The notes beneath the pieces are model-generated. The model ran no database searches, was not told the origin of the DNA, and saw only the letters and a program-made list of their open reading frames with translations. A stretch of 64,000 nt of DNA, from assembly GCF_019457905.1 (NCBI RefSeq), contig NZ_JAHZSV010000022.1, forward strand, positions 1-64,000. The letters run 5' to 3'. This DNA is from Flagellimonas abyssi. GTDB taxonomy: Bacteria > Bacteroidota > Bacteroidia > Flavobacteriales > Flavobacteriaceae. The first letter of the stretch is position 1; each line of letters opens with the position of its first letter. Both the position numbers and the translations under genes were made by a program. Of this stretch, positions 9,009-18,170 are shown piece after piece.

Positions 9009-9464
9009 TTATGATTTAGCCGCTAGTTTTACGGCTTTTTTGATTCTTGTGTAAGTTCCACAACGGCAGATATTACCGTTCATGGCCATTTCAATTTCTT
9101 CGTCAGTTGGATTTGGATTTTTCTCCAGAAAAGCAGAAGCTGTCATAATTTGACCTGCTTGACAATACCCGCATTGAGGTACGTCCACTTCCAACCAAGC
9201 TTTTTGTACGGGATGGTCACCTTCTTCTGACAACCCCTCTATAGTGGTGATTTCTTGGTCTCCTACAGATGAGACCGTCAACATACATGCTCGAGTAGCC
9301 GTGCCATTCAAATGAATTGTACAAGCACCGCATTGTGCTATTCCGCATCCGTATTTTGTCCCAACTAAATTTAAGTGGTCTCGTAAAACCCAGAGCATTG
9401 GAGTGGAAGGATCCACGTCAACCTCCTGTTTTGTTCCGTTGATGTTAAGTGTATAAGTTGCCAT
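9009..9464 (-). CDS. [2Fe-2S] subunit of the molybdenum hydroxylase
   Basis: 151 residues. Two iron-sulfur clusters are encoded: the plant-type ferredoxin motif [11 protein letters not shown] in the N-terminal half and the helical-domain motifs CGYCQAG and NICRCGTY in the C-terminal half. It is the IorA/CoxS-type small subunit that relays electrons from the MoCo subunit encoded downstream. No signal peptide is visible; it is probably carried across the membrane with its Tat-tagged partner. First gene of the two-gene operon; 193 bp separate it from the phosphodiesterase gene that precedes it in the same direction. Confidence 0.92.
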   Translation of the reverse strand: MATYTLNINGTKQEVDVDPSTPMLWVLRDHLNLVGTKYGCGIAQCGACTIHLNGTATRACMLTVSSVGDQEITTIEGLSEEGDHPVQKAWLEVDVPQCGYCQAGQIMTASAFLEKNPNPTDEEIEMAMNGNICRCGTYTRIKKAVKLAAKS

Positions 9465-9657
9465 AAAGTTGATTAATTCCTTTGAAGTTAAATATTTCTT
9501 GGAACATTTCTGGAAACTCCCTTACAACATCCCTAAAAATTAACATTGTTTTTAGGTTTTTTGAGGTTAATTAAAATAGATATAAATAACTAGGTGGCAT
9601 TATTGGTTCCACAAATCAAAAAATCGGATAATGATAGATAGTTTAAGAGTCTTGATT

Positions 9658-10488
9658 TCAATACTTCAACCGGGCAAAAACGGGTAAATGGTCGGATGGG
9701 TATCGTGTATCCTTGGAATCACTCAAAATGGCACTTTTTAAAACCTCAAATTCATCGGAAACAAAGATGTAGTCAATTCTATTTTTAACCGGTTTGTTAA
9801 ATTCAAAACCATTAAAGGTTCCATCTGGCCCGAATGCATTTTCGCCTGCTGCCAAATGGGTATCTTTCATTTTGGTCAAAATTACTTGAACGCCAGGGCT
9901 ATCACTTTCCAGATTAAAATCTCCTGTGACCACTACCGGATAATGCTCCGTGTTCAATTCTTTTATTTTTGCAAGAATGAGCTTGGAACTTTCTTCACGC
10001 GCCTTTACTCCCACATGATCAAAATGGGTGTTGAATACCATAAATTTTGTACCATCTTCCTTATTCCGGAAAATCCCATAGGTACATGTTCTTGGCAAGG
10101 CTGCGTCCCATCCTTTGGATGGTTCTTCGGGAGTTAAGGATAACCAAAATGTGGATTTTTCAAGTAATTTGACTCTTTCCCTATTATAGAAAACTGCTGT
10201 ATGCTCCCCTCTTTCATCGCCATGGTCACGACCCACACCAAAATAAGCGTAATCCTTCAGTCCCTCATCTATCTCCTTTATCTGATGAATCAATCCCTCT
10301 TGAATACCGAATACATCAGGATTGTAAAAATTGAGTTGCGAAATGAGAAAGTCCTTTCGGTTGTCCCAATTATTGGGAGCATCATCTGGATTATCATAAC
10401 GGATATTGTAGGAGATAATGTCAATGGTTTGACTTTTAGCAATTGAAACAGAAAGCATTGCTACTAAAAAGAATACTATTTTTTGCAT
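9658..10488 (-). CDS. Secreted endonuclease/exonuclease/phosphatase-family protein
   Basis: 276 residues with an N-terminal signal peptide (MQKIVFFLVAMLSVSIAKSQ). EEP-fold motifs are visible in order: SYNIRYDN, GIQEG, FNTHFDHVG, GDFN and the terminal SDHLPVFARL with the catalytic His. Such proteins cleave phosphodiesters in nucleic acids, sphingomyelin or phosphoinositides; the substrate cannot be told from sequence. Single gene with no close partner. Most likely periplasmic or secreted nuclease or phospholipid phosphodiesterase used in nutrient scavenging. Confidence 0.85.
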   Translation of the reverse strand: MQKIVFFLVAMLSVSIAKSQTIDIISYNIRYDNPDDAPNNWDNRKDFLISQLNFYNPDVFGIQEGLIHQIKEIDEGLKDYAYFGVGRDHGDERGEHTAVFYNRERVKLLEKSTFWLSLTPEEPSKGWDAALPRTCTYGIFRNKEDGTKFMVFNTHFDHVGVKAREESSKLILAKIKELNTEHYPVVVTGDFNLESDSPGVQVILTKMKDTHLAAGENAFGPDGTFNGFEFNKPVKNRIDYIFVSDEFEVLKSAILSDSKDTRYPSDHLPVFARLKY

Positions 10489-10876
10489 TGGTATAAGGTC
10501 ATCAAATTATTAAAGAATATGCAAGCTATCCAATTTCTGTAGTATAGATGTTATCATATCTTTATTTTAACGCTTCGTAGGTCTGTTCCACTCCATAACA
10601 TGATAACTATCAGAAAAATAAAGTGGAATTTATGTTTCCTTAATCCAAATTAATCGTTCAACAACCATCTTACCTTTTTCATAATATCTTTTGGTAATCC
10701 CTTAGTCTTCAATAGTTGGCCAGAGGTCTATTTTAGCCTGCAAATCTGTTACAAACAAACCATTATCAATCACAACCAGTATTGCCAAACGGGCAATCCA
10801 TCCAATTCAAATTATGATATTACACCAACAATTAAATTCCTTTATTCCTGATTGGGATAAAAAACGAGGAAGGACA
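10489..10876. other. Divergent intergenic region
   Basis: About 390 bp between the leftward phosphodiesterase gene and the rightward OM protein gene. It must hold both promoters, but no convincing TAnnTTTG was found. Weak inverted repeats are present: GTTATCAT near 10550 with ATGATAAC near 10602, and TTCCACT (10586-10592) with AGTGGAA (10622-10628). Nothing else is visible. Confidence 0.5.
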
Positions 10877-11821
10877 ATGCGGCTATTGGGGATAGTGATC
10901 GCAATCATTACATCCGAAGCACTACATGCACAAACTCCCTCCGATGGGCTTATGATGCCTTCCAAAAACATCTGTGTTCTTTTCTCCTATGACATGGGTA
11001 CTTTTGATAGGTATTGGGAAGGTTCCTATCTACGGTCCAATGAGACCATAGCTACTGTTGACCGAAATATGGTTCTGCCCATGGCTGCCATTGGTATTTT
11101 GGACAACCTTAATTTTTATGTGAGCCTACCCTTTATCAGCACCGAATCTTCAGAACCTAACGGAGGTTTTTTTACCGGGGCCAGAGGATTTCAGGACATT
11201 GGTTTCGCCTTGAAATACAGGCCAATTCGAACGGACTGGGGACCTGGGCGGATTTCCTTTTTGGGAACAGCTGGATTTTCCACTCCCTTTACCAACTATC
11301 TTTCCGATTACAGGCCCTATAGCATTGGTGCAGGAGCGCCGGAGTTTTCCCTTAGGGCAATAGCCCAATATGAATTTAAAAATCAACTTTATTTCCGTGC
11401 TTCCGCAGCACACCTTTGGAGAGGATATACCGAGGCAGAGCGCGATTATTATTATAATGATGGGAGCTATTATACCGCTTGGATGGACGTGCCCAATGCA
11501 TGGACCTATGAAACCATTCTTGGAAAATGGTTGTTCGACACCTCCTTGAAACTGGAACTGAGCTACTCTAGCCTCACCTCCACCAGTGGTGATGACATTA
11601 GGGCCTATAATGCGGCCCAACCCACCAACAAAGTTGAAGTTGATAGATTGGGATTCTCGGCCCAATATTATTTTAAATCCATTAAAGGATTGGGTGTCGT
11701 GGCCTACCATAACCGAGTAATTGATGGAAGAAATGCACCAAAAATGAGCAATACCGGCTTTGGACTGACTTATCAATTCAGCGTAATCAAAAAACAAACT
11801 GATGAAGAAAATGCGCAATAA
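10877..11821 (+). CDS. Outer-membrane beta-barrel-like protein paired with haloperoxidase-like gene
   Basis: 314 residues from the chosen start. The ATG at 10877 gives a normal signal peptide (MRLLGIVIAIITSEALHAQ) and has a purine-rich GAGGAAGGA upstream, so the ATG at 10814 is rejected. The mature protein alternates aromatic and polar residues with Gly/Asp turns, the pattern of an outer-membrane barrel similar to the 'MetA-pathway/transporter' family. The final strand ends in FGLTYQFSV. It overlaps the next gene by up to 20 bp, so the two are translated together and probably cooperate in the envelope. Function not known. Confidence 0.7.
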   Translation: MRLLGIVIAIITSEALHAQTPSDGLMMPSKNICVLFSYDMGTFDRYWEGSYLRSNETIATVDRNMVLPMAAIGILDNLNFYVSLPFISTESSEPNGGFFTGARGFQDIGFALKYRPIRTDWGPGRISFLGTAGFSTPFTNYLSDYRPYSIGAGAPEFSLRAIAQYEFKNQLYFRASAAHLWRGYTEAERDYYYNDGSYYTAWMDVPNAWTYETILGKWLFDTSLKLELSYSSLTSTSGDDIRAYNAAQPTNKVEVDRLGFSAQYYFKSIKGLGVVAYHNRVIDGRNAPKMSNTGFGLTYQFSVIKKQTDEENAQ

Positions 11822-13352
11822 TATTACCATACTGCTTTTGACCGCATTGGTCATCAGCTTAATATCCTGTGAAAAGGATACCCCGCAATACCTACCCTAT
11901 GAAGGATACACCTATGCCGAACTTAATACAAATGGCGGGGATTGGGTTCCCGTGCTCCAATCTTCCGGCGATGCGATAGAGGTTACGGCACCTTCCTCAA
12001 CGGATTCACAGGAATACCAAGATGAACTGGAGGAATTAAAAGCTGCCATGTCAACCATGACTTCCGATCAAAGAAAAGCTATAAAATATTGGACCAACAA
12101 CCCTGCGATTCGTTGGAATGAAATTGCGTTGGAACTCATTGCCAAATACAATTTGATTCCCGGACCCAATGCTGATGGCACCTACACATTGCCAAACCCA
12201 TCCAATCCAGAAGGCCCACCTGCTTTTCCATTTGCACATCCACCGTATGCCTGTAGAGCTTTGGCCTATATGTCGGTGGCACAGTTTGATGGACTTATTT
12301 CGGCTTGGCACTACAAATACGAATACAATAGGCCTGCTCCTTTTCAACTGGATGAGACCATTGATTATGCCTACGGAGAGAATGACCTTCCATCCTACCC
12401 TTCCGACGGGGCCGTAGTTGCAAGGGCTTCCAGAAATATTCTTTCGGCCATGTTTCCTTTGGAAGTGGAATACCTTCAAAAAATGGAAGAGGAACATCTT
12501 GAAAGTCTGTTGCTGTCCGGTGGCAATGTTATGAGCGATATTACGGCAGGACTGGAAATAGGTGATGCCGTGTCCGAAACAGCGTTGACAAGAGCATCCA
12601 ACGATGGAATGAAAAACGCACAAACGCCAAAGGCCGTATCCGACTCCATCAAACAAGCTGCTTACGACCGTTTTGGTTGGGCTTGGGACAATCTAGAAAT
12701 ACCTGTGCGACCCGTAGGGCTTACACCATTGTTTAGTAAGGTAACCATGTGGAGCATTGATGATGTGGAAAGTGTGCGCCCGATTCCACCTCCACAATTG
12801 GATTCGCAAGAACTTTTGGACGATGTGGAACTTTTAAAGGACTATGCCAAAAACATGACGGATGAAAAAAGAAGAATTGCCAATTTCTGGCAAGACGGTT
12901 TGGGCACCTATACTCCTCCAGGGCATTGGAACCGTATTGCCAACGAGTTTATGGTAGAATACAAACTCAACCCTTTGCAAACCACTAGAACACTTGCCTA
13001 TATGAATATGGCCATAATGGACGCAGGTATCAGTTGTTGGGATGCAAAATACTATTACCACTACCCAAGACCCATTCAATTAATTGAAGGTTTTGAAACT
13101 ATCGCCGGAACTCCCAACTTCCCTAGTTATACATCAGGCCACAGTGTTTTTTCCGCTGCTGCCTCGGAGGTGTTGGCCTATGTTTTTCCGAACGAGGCAT
13201 CTACCGTAAGGGCATGGGCGGAAGAAGCGGCTATCTCACGTGTGTATGGCGGCATTCATTGGAGTTTTGATGCCACGGTTGGAACAGACCAAGGTCGTGA
13301 AGTAGCCCAATACACCATCGACAGGGCCAAAGCTGATGGCGCAGACCAGTAG
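11802..13352 (+). CDS. Vanadium-haloperoxidase/PAP2-family lipoprotein
   Basis: 516 residues. Lipoprotein signal ending ISCEKD. The C-terminal half has the full PAP2/vanadium haloperoxidase site: K-x6-RP (KYYYHYPRP), PSYTSGHS and SRVYGGIHWSFD. The N-terminal half looks like a second, degenerate copy: YNRPAPFQ and PSYPSDGA are present but the SGH histidine is missing. Activity may be vanadate-dependent haloperoxidase or acid phosphatase; motif alone does not separate them. Start may be the ATG at 11802 or 11811. Followed by a strong bidirectional terminator. Confidence 0.85.
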   Translation: MKKMRNNITILLLTALVISLISCEKDTPQYLPYEGYTYAELNTNGGDWVPVLQSSGDAIEVTAPSSTDSQEYQDELEELKAAMSTMTSDQRKAIKYWTNNPAIRWNEIALELIAKYNLIPGPNADGTYTLPNPSNPEGPPAFPFAHPPYACRALAYMSVAQFDGLISAWHYKYEYNRPAPFQLDETIDYAYGENDLPSYPSDGAVVARASRNILSAMFPLEVEYLQKMEEEHLESLLLSGGNVMSDITAGLEIGDAVSETALTRASNDGMKNAQTPKAVSDSIKQAAYDRFGWAWDNLEIPVRPVGLTPLFSKVTMWSIDDVESVRPIPPPQLDSQELLDDVELLKDYAKNMTDEKRRIANFWQDGLGTYTPPGHWNRIANEFMVEYKLNPLQTTRTLAYMNMAIMDAGISCWDAKYYYHYPRPIQLIEGFETIAGTPNFPSYTSGHSVFSAAASEVLAYVFPNEASTVRAWAEEAAISRVYGGIHWSFDATVGTDQGREVAQYTIDRAKADGADQ

Positions 13353-13390
13353 TTAAAAAAATAGGATATACTAAAAACTGACCATGGTTA

Positions 13391-13425
13391 ATAAAAAAGC
13401 CCGATCATATATGATCGGGCTTTTC
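13391..13425. terminator. Bidirectional terminator
   Basis: A near-perfect palindrome GCCCGATCATAT/ATGATCGGGC (13399-13420) flanked by AAAAAA on the left and TTTT on the right. It serves the rightward haloperoxidase gene and the leftward PUL operon ending at 13436. Confidence 0.9.
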
Positions 13426-13435
13426 CTATCTGATT

Positions 13436-15064
13436 TTACTCTATCGGTATTCCTCTTAATTTTTTAAAAGCTTCATAAGTCTTGTCCACTTTTTCTTTTG
13501 GAGTGGTCTCAAACTCTTTGTCCGTCACCTTGTAGTATGCTTGTAAACTGTCCAGTTTGTGATGCATGGCAACAATCACCTCTTTATATTCTTCGTCATT
13601 AATGGCATTATGTAATTCTTTGGGGTCCTTTTCCAAATCATAGAACTCCCATTCATCAATATCATCATAAAAATGGATAAGCTTGTACCTGTCTGTTCTA
13701 ACCCCATATTGTCTTTTGACCATATGAAAGGCAGGAAAATCGTAATAATGATAATAAACGGCATCCTTAAAATCATCTTGAGTTCCATCCAATAACCCCC
13801 TAAATGATTCTCCTTGCATTTCAGAAGCATATTGCTGTCCGCCTGCCAAATCCAAAAACGTTGGGGCAAAATCCAAGTTCTGCACAAGGGCATTAATACT
13901 AGTCCCAGGTTCGATAACCCCAGGCAACTGCATCAACAACGGCATTTTCATGGACTCTTCGTACATAAACCGCTTATCGAACCAACCGTGCTCGCCCAAA
14001 TAAAACCCTTGATCGGAAGTATATACCACCAAGGTGTTCTCGTCCAAGCCGGTTTCCTCCAAGTAGTCCAAAATCCGTCCTATACCCTCATCAACCGATT
14101 TTACGGTGGCTAAATACTCGTGTAGATACCGTTGCCCCTTCCATTTCGCCAATTCCTTTCCATGAAGGTCAGCTTCATAAAAGGCATTGTTTTTCGGTAG
14201 ATAGGCTTCGTCCCAAATTTTTCGTTGTTCTGGGGTCATCCGCTCAAAATCGGTTGTCCATGGATTATGGGCCAAATCGGTACTTCCGAGACCATCGCTC
14301 ATTTTTAGATCATGCCCTTCGTACATATCCTTGTATATGGTCTGTTGTTGCTCGGCAGCCGCAGTTTGATTTTCGAACTCAGGAAAATAGGTATCGGGCA
14401 AAGGAAACGTGATGGAATCGTAAACATTTAAATGGCGTAAGGCCGGCATCCAATTTCGGTGAGGGGCTTTGTGGTGCACCATCAAATAAAAAGGTTTTTG
14501 GCCATCTTTTCTTTCTTGAAGCCACTCCAAACTTTTATCAGTGATCAAATCCGTGGCATAGCCTTCGACCACGGTGGTGTCTTCTCCTTGGATAAATTCA
14601 GGATTATAATAGTTCCCTTGATCATTGAGAATATCCCAATAATCAAACCCAGTTGGTTTGCCATGCAGATGCCATTTGCCGACAATGGCGGTCTCATATC
14701 CTAGCTTTTTCAAATGTTTTGGTAAGGTAGGTTGACTGTTGTCAAACCGTTCACCGTTCATCCGAAACCCGTTGATATGACTGTGTTTTCCTGTCAATAT
14801 AACCGCTCTACTTGGCCCGCAAATGGAATTGGTACAGAAGTTATTCTGAAAAATGGCCCCATTCTTGGCAATCCTGTCAATATTTGGGGTCGGAGCTAAT
14901 TTTCCCAACTCATGGTTATAGGCACTGATAGCCTGATAGGCATGATCATCCGACATTATAAAAATGATGTTGGGAGGACCTATGGCAAGCTCTTCTTTAG
15001 GTTTTTCTTTCTGTTTGCAAGAAACGATAAGGAATAATCCAAGAAGTGTTAATCCAATGCGCAT
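13436..15064 (-). CDS. Sulfatase (formylglycine type) of the PUL
   Basis: 542 residues. Lipoprotein-like signal (MRIGLTLLGLFLIVSCKQ). The activation motif is SICGPSRA (C-x-P-S-R), so Cys is converted to formylglycine. Metal-site segments IIFIMSDDHAYQ, GKWHLHGKP and VYTSDQGFYLGEHGWFDKR are all present. S1-type arylsulfatase family; acts in periplasm or at the cell surface on sulfated sugars. The start is ATG at 15062-15064, 7 bp after the GH3 stop; an upstream TTG at 15070 is less likely. Last gene of the PUL operon. Its presence implies a sulfated or otherwise anionic side group on the glycan, or an added accessory activity. Confidence 0.9.
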   Translation of the reverse strand: MRIGLTLLGLFLIVSCKQKEKPKEELAIGPPNIIFIMSDDHAYQAISAYNHELGKLAPTPNIDRIAKNGAIFQNNFCTNSICGPSRAVILTGKHSHINGFRMNGERFDNSQPTLPKHLKKLGYETAIVGKWHLHGKPTGFDYWDILNDQGNYYNPEFIQGEDTTVVEGYATDLITDKSLEWLQERKDGQKPFYLMVHHKAPHRNWMPALRHLNVYDSITFPLPDTYFPEFENQTAAAEQQQTIYKDMYEGHDLKMSDGLGSTDLAHNPWTTDFERMTPEQRKIWDEAYLPKNNAFYEADLHGKELAKWKGQRYLHEYLATVKSVDEGIGRILDYLEETGLDENTLVVYTSDQGFYLGEHGWFDKRFMYEESMKMPLLMQLPGVIEPGTSINALVQNLDFAPTFLDLAGGQQYASEMQGESFRGLLDGTQDDFKDAVYYHYYDFPAFHMVKRQYGVRTDRYKLIHFYDDIDEWEFYDLEKDPKELHNAINDEEYKEVIVAMHHKLDSLQAYYKVTDKEFETTPKEKVDKTYEAFKKLRGIPIE

Positions 15065-15071
15065 AACCAAT

Positions 15072-17339
15072 CTATTTTAGCGTGAATGATTCTGATAGCT
15101 CTGCATCGGAATCGGTTCCAACAAACACTTCGAATTCACCTGGTTCTGATACAAATTCGAGTTGGGCATTATAGAATTTCAAATCGTCTGCCGAAAGGGT
15201 AATCGTTACTTCCTTGCTCTCCCCTTTCTTAAGCATGACTTTCTTAAAACCTTTTAACTGTCGTTTTGGTGGCGTGATGCTTCTGACCACATCCCTCAAA
15301 TATAATTGCACCACTTCTTCTCCATCGTAATCCCCTGTATTTTTAACCGTTACGGTAGCTGAAACTGATTCACCCTGAGCGATTTCTTTTTTATTCAATT
15401 TGAGTTTCCCATACTCAAATGTGGTATAGCTTAATCCATAACCGAAAGGTAAGAGTGGTGCATTGGGCGCATCCAGATAATTGGACCGGAATTTTTGAAA
15501 TTCGCCACTTTCCGGTGCAGGCCTACCAGTGACCTTTGCACTATGATAGATTGGTATTTGCCCCACATTTACCGGCCACGTAGCGGTCAACTTTCCCGAT
15601 GGATTGTAATCACCAAAAACCACATCGGCAATAGCATTACCGGCTTCCACTCCTGGATGCCAAACCTGCAAAATGGAAACGGGCATATCAAATTCTTCTG
15701 GAATCGTTAACGGTCTGCCGCTCATCAAAACCAAGGCAACCGGTTTCCCAGTCTCCACTAATGCATTTATCAGTTTCTTTTGACTTTCTGGAATGGAAAT
15801 ATCGGTCCGACTGGATGACTCTCCACTCATTTCGGTCGCCTCACCGACCACTGCAACGACCACATCCGAAGTTTTTGCCAATACAATAGCTTCTTGAAGC
15901 ATTGCTTCAGGCGATTGCATATCGATGACTATTCTTTCTCCAAGTGAATTTACATTTTTGGCAAAATCAACATCATTTGAGATATTGGCGCCCTTGGTAT
16001 AATCAATGGTAGCATTTGGTGCCACGTTTTTGAATCCTTCCAAAATGGTCACTGCCAGATTAAAATCCCCTGTTGGCGCCCAAGTTCCGAGCATATTTTC
16101 CCTGCTATCGGCCAATGGACCTACTAAAGCAATTTTTCCTTGCTTTTTCAAAGGAAGAACGTTGTTGTGGTTTTTTAGCAATACGAAGGAACGGGTCGCC
16201 AATTTGCGTGACAGTGCCCTGTTCGCATCGGTCAATATATCCTTTTTAGGACGCTTGGAATCCAAGTATTTGTAGGGGTCATCAAAAAGTCCGGAAATGT
16301 ATTTGGCCTCCAATACTCTTCGGCAAGCGTTAGTAATATCCGCTTCGGTTACTTTGCCTTCATCCAAGGATTTCTTTAAAGTGGTCAAAAAGCCCTCACC
16401 TACCATATCCATATCCAATCCCGCCTTCAACGCCAATGCAGAAACTGCTTGAAGATCTCCCAAGCCATGTGGAATCATTTCGTTCAATGAGGTATAATCG
16501 GATACTACGAAACCTTCAAACCCCCATTGATTACGAAGTAAATCAGTCAACAGCCATTTATTTCCTGTGGCGGGCACACCGTCCACATCATTGAAAGAAC
16601 TCATCACACTGGCAGCTCCTGCATCGATGGCAGCTTTATAGGGCTGCATATATTGGTTGAACATTTTGATTTTACTCATGTCCACTGAATGATAATCCCT
16701 ACCGGCCTCGACAGCACCGTAAAGCGCAAAATGTTTTACACAAGCCAACATAGTATGGGAAGCAGCCAAATCATCTCCCTGATATCCTTTTACCATGGCT
16801 TCGGCAATTCTGGAACCTAAATATGGATCCTCGCCCGCCCCTTCGGAGATTCGTCCCCAACGTGGGTCGCGTGCAATATCGACCATAGGGGAAAAATTCC
16901 AGTTGATACCATCTGCGGTGGCTTCCCTAGCGGCCATTTGGGCTGCTTGTTCTACCAAATCCATGTCCCAACTGGCAGAAAGACCCAATGGAATTGGGTA
17001 TGTGGTCTTATAACCATGGATAACATCCGACCCAATAAGAAGCGGTATGCCCAATCGGCTATCGTTTACCGCAATTTCCTGTGCTTTCCTAACCCTATCC
17101 GGGCCCGCTACGCCAAAAAGGCCTCCTACTTGCCCGGACTTTATTTTTGTCCCTACATCTTTACTGACCACTTCTCCTGTGGCCACGCCGCCCCCAGGCG
17201 TTAATAGGTTCAATTGACCTATTTTTTCTTCAATGGTCATTTTGTTCAGTAACTCTTCTACTTGAGGAATCCGTTTTTGGGCTTTTGCACCCATAACGGC
17301 AAATCCCATTAGTGCGAGCAAGAGTTTTTTATAGTACAT
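15072..17339 (-). CDS. GH3 beta-glucosidase
   Basis: 755 residues from ATG 17337-17339, which gives a clean signal peptide (MYYKKLLLALMGFAVMGAKAQ). Layout: TIM barrel with the nucleophile Asp in GFVVSDYTS, alpha/beta sandwich with the acid/base candidate in EMSGESSSR, C-terminal fibronectin-III-like domain. Periplasmic exo-beta-glucosidase (bglX-like) removing glucose from oligosaccharides. GH3 enzymes accompany GH144 in known beta-1,2-glucan loci, where they act on sophoro-oligosaccharides. 26 bp separate it from the upstream esterase gene. Confidence 0.9.
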   Translation of the reverse strand: MYYKKLLLALMGFAVMGAKAQKRIPQVEELLNKMTIEEKIGQLNLLTPGGGVATGEVVSKDVGTKIKSGQVGGLFGVAGPDRVRKAQEIAVNDSRLGIPLLIGSDVIHGYKTTYPIPLGLSASWDMDLVEQAAQMAAREATADGINWNFSPMVDIARDPRWGRISEGAGEDPYLGSRIAEAMVKGYQGDDLAASHTMLACVKHFALYGAVEAGRDYHSVDMSKIKMFNQYMQPYKAAIDAGAASVMSSFNDVDGVPATGNKWLLTDLLRNQWGFEGFVVSDYTSLNEMIPHGLGDLQAVSALALKAGLDMDMVGEGFLTTLKKSLDEGKVTEADITNACRRVLEAKYISGLFDDPYKYLDSKRPKKDILTDANRALSRKLATRSFVLLKNHNNVLPLKKQGKIALVGPLADSRENMLGTWAPTGDFNLAVTILEGFKNVAPNATIDYTKGANISNDVDFAKNVNSLGERIVIDMQSPEAMLQEAIVLAKTSDVVVAVVGEATEMSGESSSRTDISIPESQKKLINALVETGKPVALVLMSGRPLTIPEEFDMPVSILQVWHPGVEAGNAIADVVFGDYNPSGKLTATWPVNVGQIPIYHSAKVTGRPAPESGEFQKFRSNYLDAPNAPLLPFGYGLSYTTFEYGKLKLNKKEIAQGESVSATVTVKNTGDYDGEEVVQLYLRDVVRSITPPKRQLKGFKKVMLKKGESKEVTITLSADDLKFYNAQLEFVSEPGEFEVFVGTDSDAELSESFTLK

Positions 17340-17365
17340 GATCAGGTTGTTTTGATATTTTATTC

Positions 17366-18169
17366 TTATTCTGATATTGCCTGAATTGGTTTTTTGACAT
17401 GAGAAAACAACCAAGGCAATAGATCAGGCTCAGCAAAAGCTGGGTCCCAACTATTGTGATTGGCAAAATCGTAGATTGTAAATTTTGGATATACCCCAGC
17501 TTTTAAAAGTGCGGAGACCATTTCCATGGATTGTAATGGATGTACCACATTGTCCTGAGCTCCGTGAAAGACCCACAATGGGGTATTTTGTGCATAATTG
17601 GACACGGATTCCGGTTCACCTCCACCACAAATCGGCACTGCCGCTGCAAAGGTATCCGGCTTTCTGCTCAATAGCTCAAAGGTGCCCATACCTCCCATGG
17701 ATAGCCCCATTAAATACACTTGATTATCGTTGGTGTACGGCTCGGCGATGGTGGTTTCCAGTAACTCCATTACCATTTCCAATGGTTTGGTAGGGCCTTC
17801 ACTGTATTTAAAATCCAAATTGATAGGGTACGAACTTCTGTCCACATCTACACTTGCCCAATAACTATCTGTAGGGCACTGTGGAAAAATTACCACGGCC
17901 GGATATTTTTCCTGTAAATAATCCGTCGCAAACAGTTTGCCTCCGTTCCACAATTGTTTTTCATTGTCGTTACCACGCTCACCTGCACCATGAAGAAATA
18001 GAACAACAGGATAATTCCCATCTTCTTTAAAGTTCTTTGGATACATAATGCGGTACCTTAATGTATCGTTTCCATCAATTAACATTTTAGCTTCATATTT
18101 GGACTGCCATTGTGCAGAAACCAAAGTACAAGCAAGGAACATCAGAAATAATGATAATTTTTTTGCCAT
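17366..18169 (-). CDS. Secreted alpha/beta-hydrolase (esterase) of the PUL
   Basis: 267 residues from ATG 18167-18169 (MAKKLSLFLMFLACTLVSAQ signal). Nucleophile elbow GLSMGG, oxyanion region LFLHGAGERGND, and a catalytic His in FANHNSWDPAF. It resembles the PHB-depolymerase/prolyl-oligopeptidase-like 'carbohydrate esterase' group often found in Bacteroidota PULs. A likely role is removal of acyl groups such as acetyl or succinyl from the glycan. It overlaps no neighbour except the tail of the upstream GH144 gene at 18171, so it belongs to the same transcript. Confidence 0.8.
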   Translation of the reverse strand: MAKKLSLFLMFLACTLVSAQWQSKYEAKMLIDGNDTLRYRIMYPKNFKEDGNYPVVLFLHGAGERGNDNEKQLWNGGKLFATDYLQEKYPAVVIFPQCPTDSYWASVDVDRSSYPINLDFKYSEGPTKPLEMVMELLETTIAEPYTNDNQVYLMGLSMGGMGTFELLSRKPDTFAAAVPICGGGEPESVSNYAQNTPLWVFHGAQDNVVHPLQSMEMVSALLKAGVYPKFTIYDFANHNSWDPAFAEPDLLPWLFSHVKKPIQAISE

Positions 18170-18170
18170 A

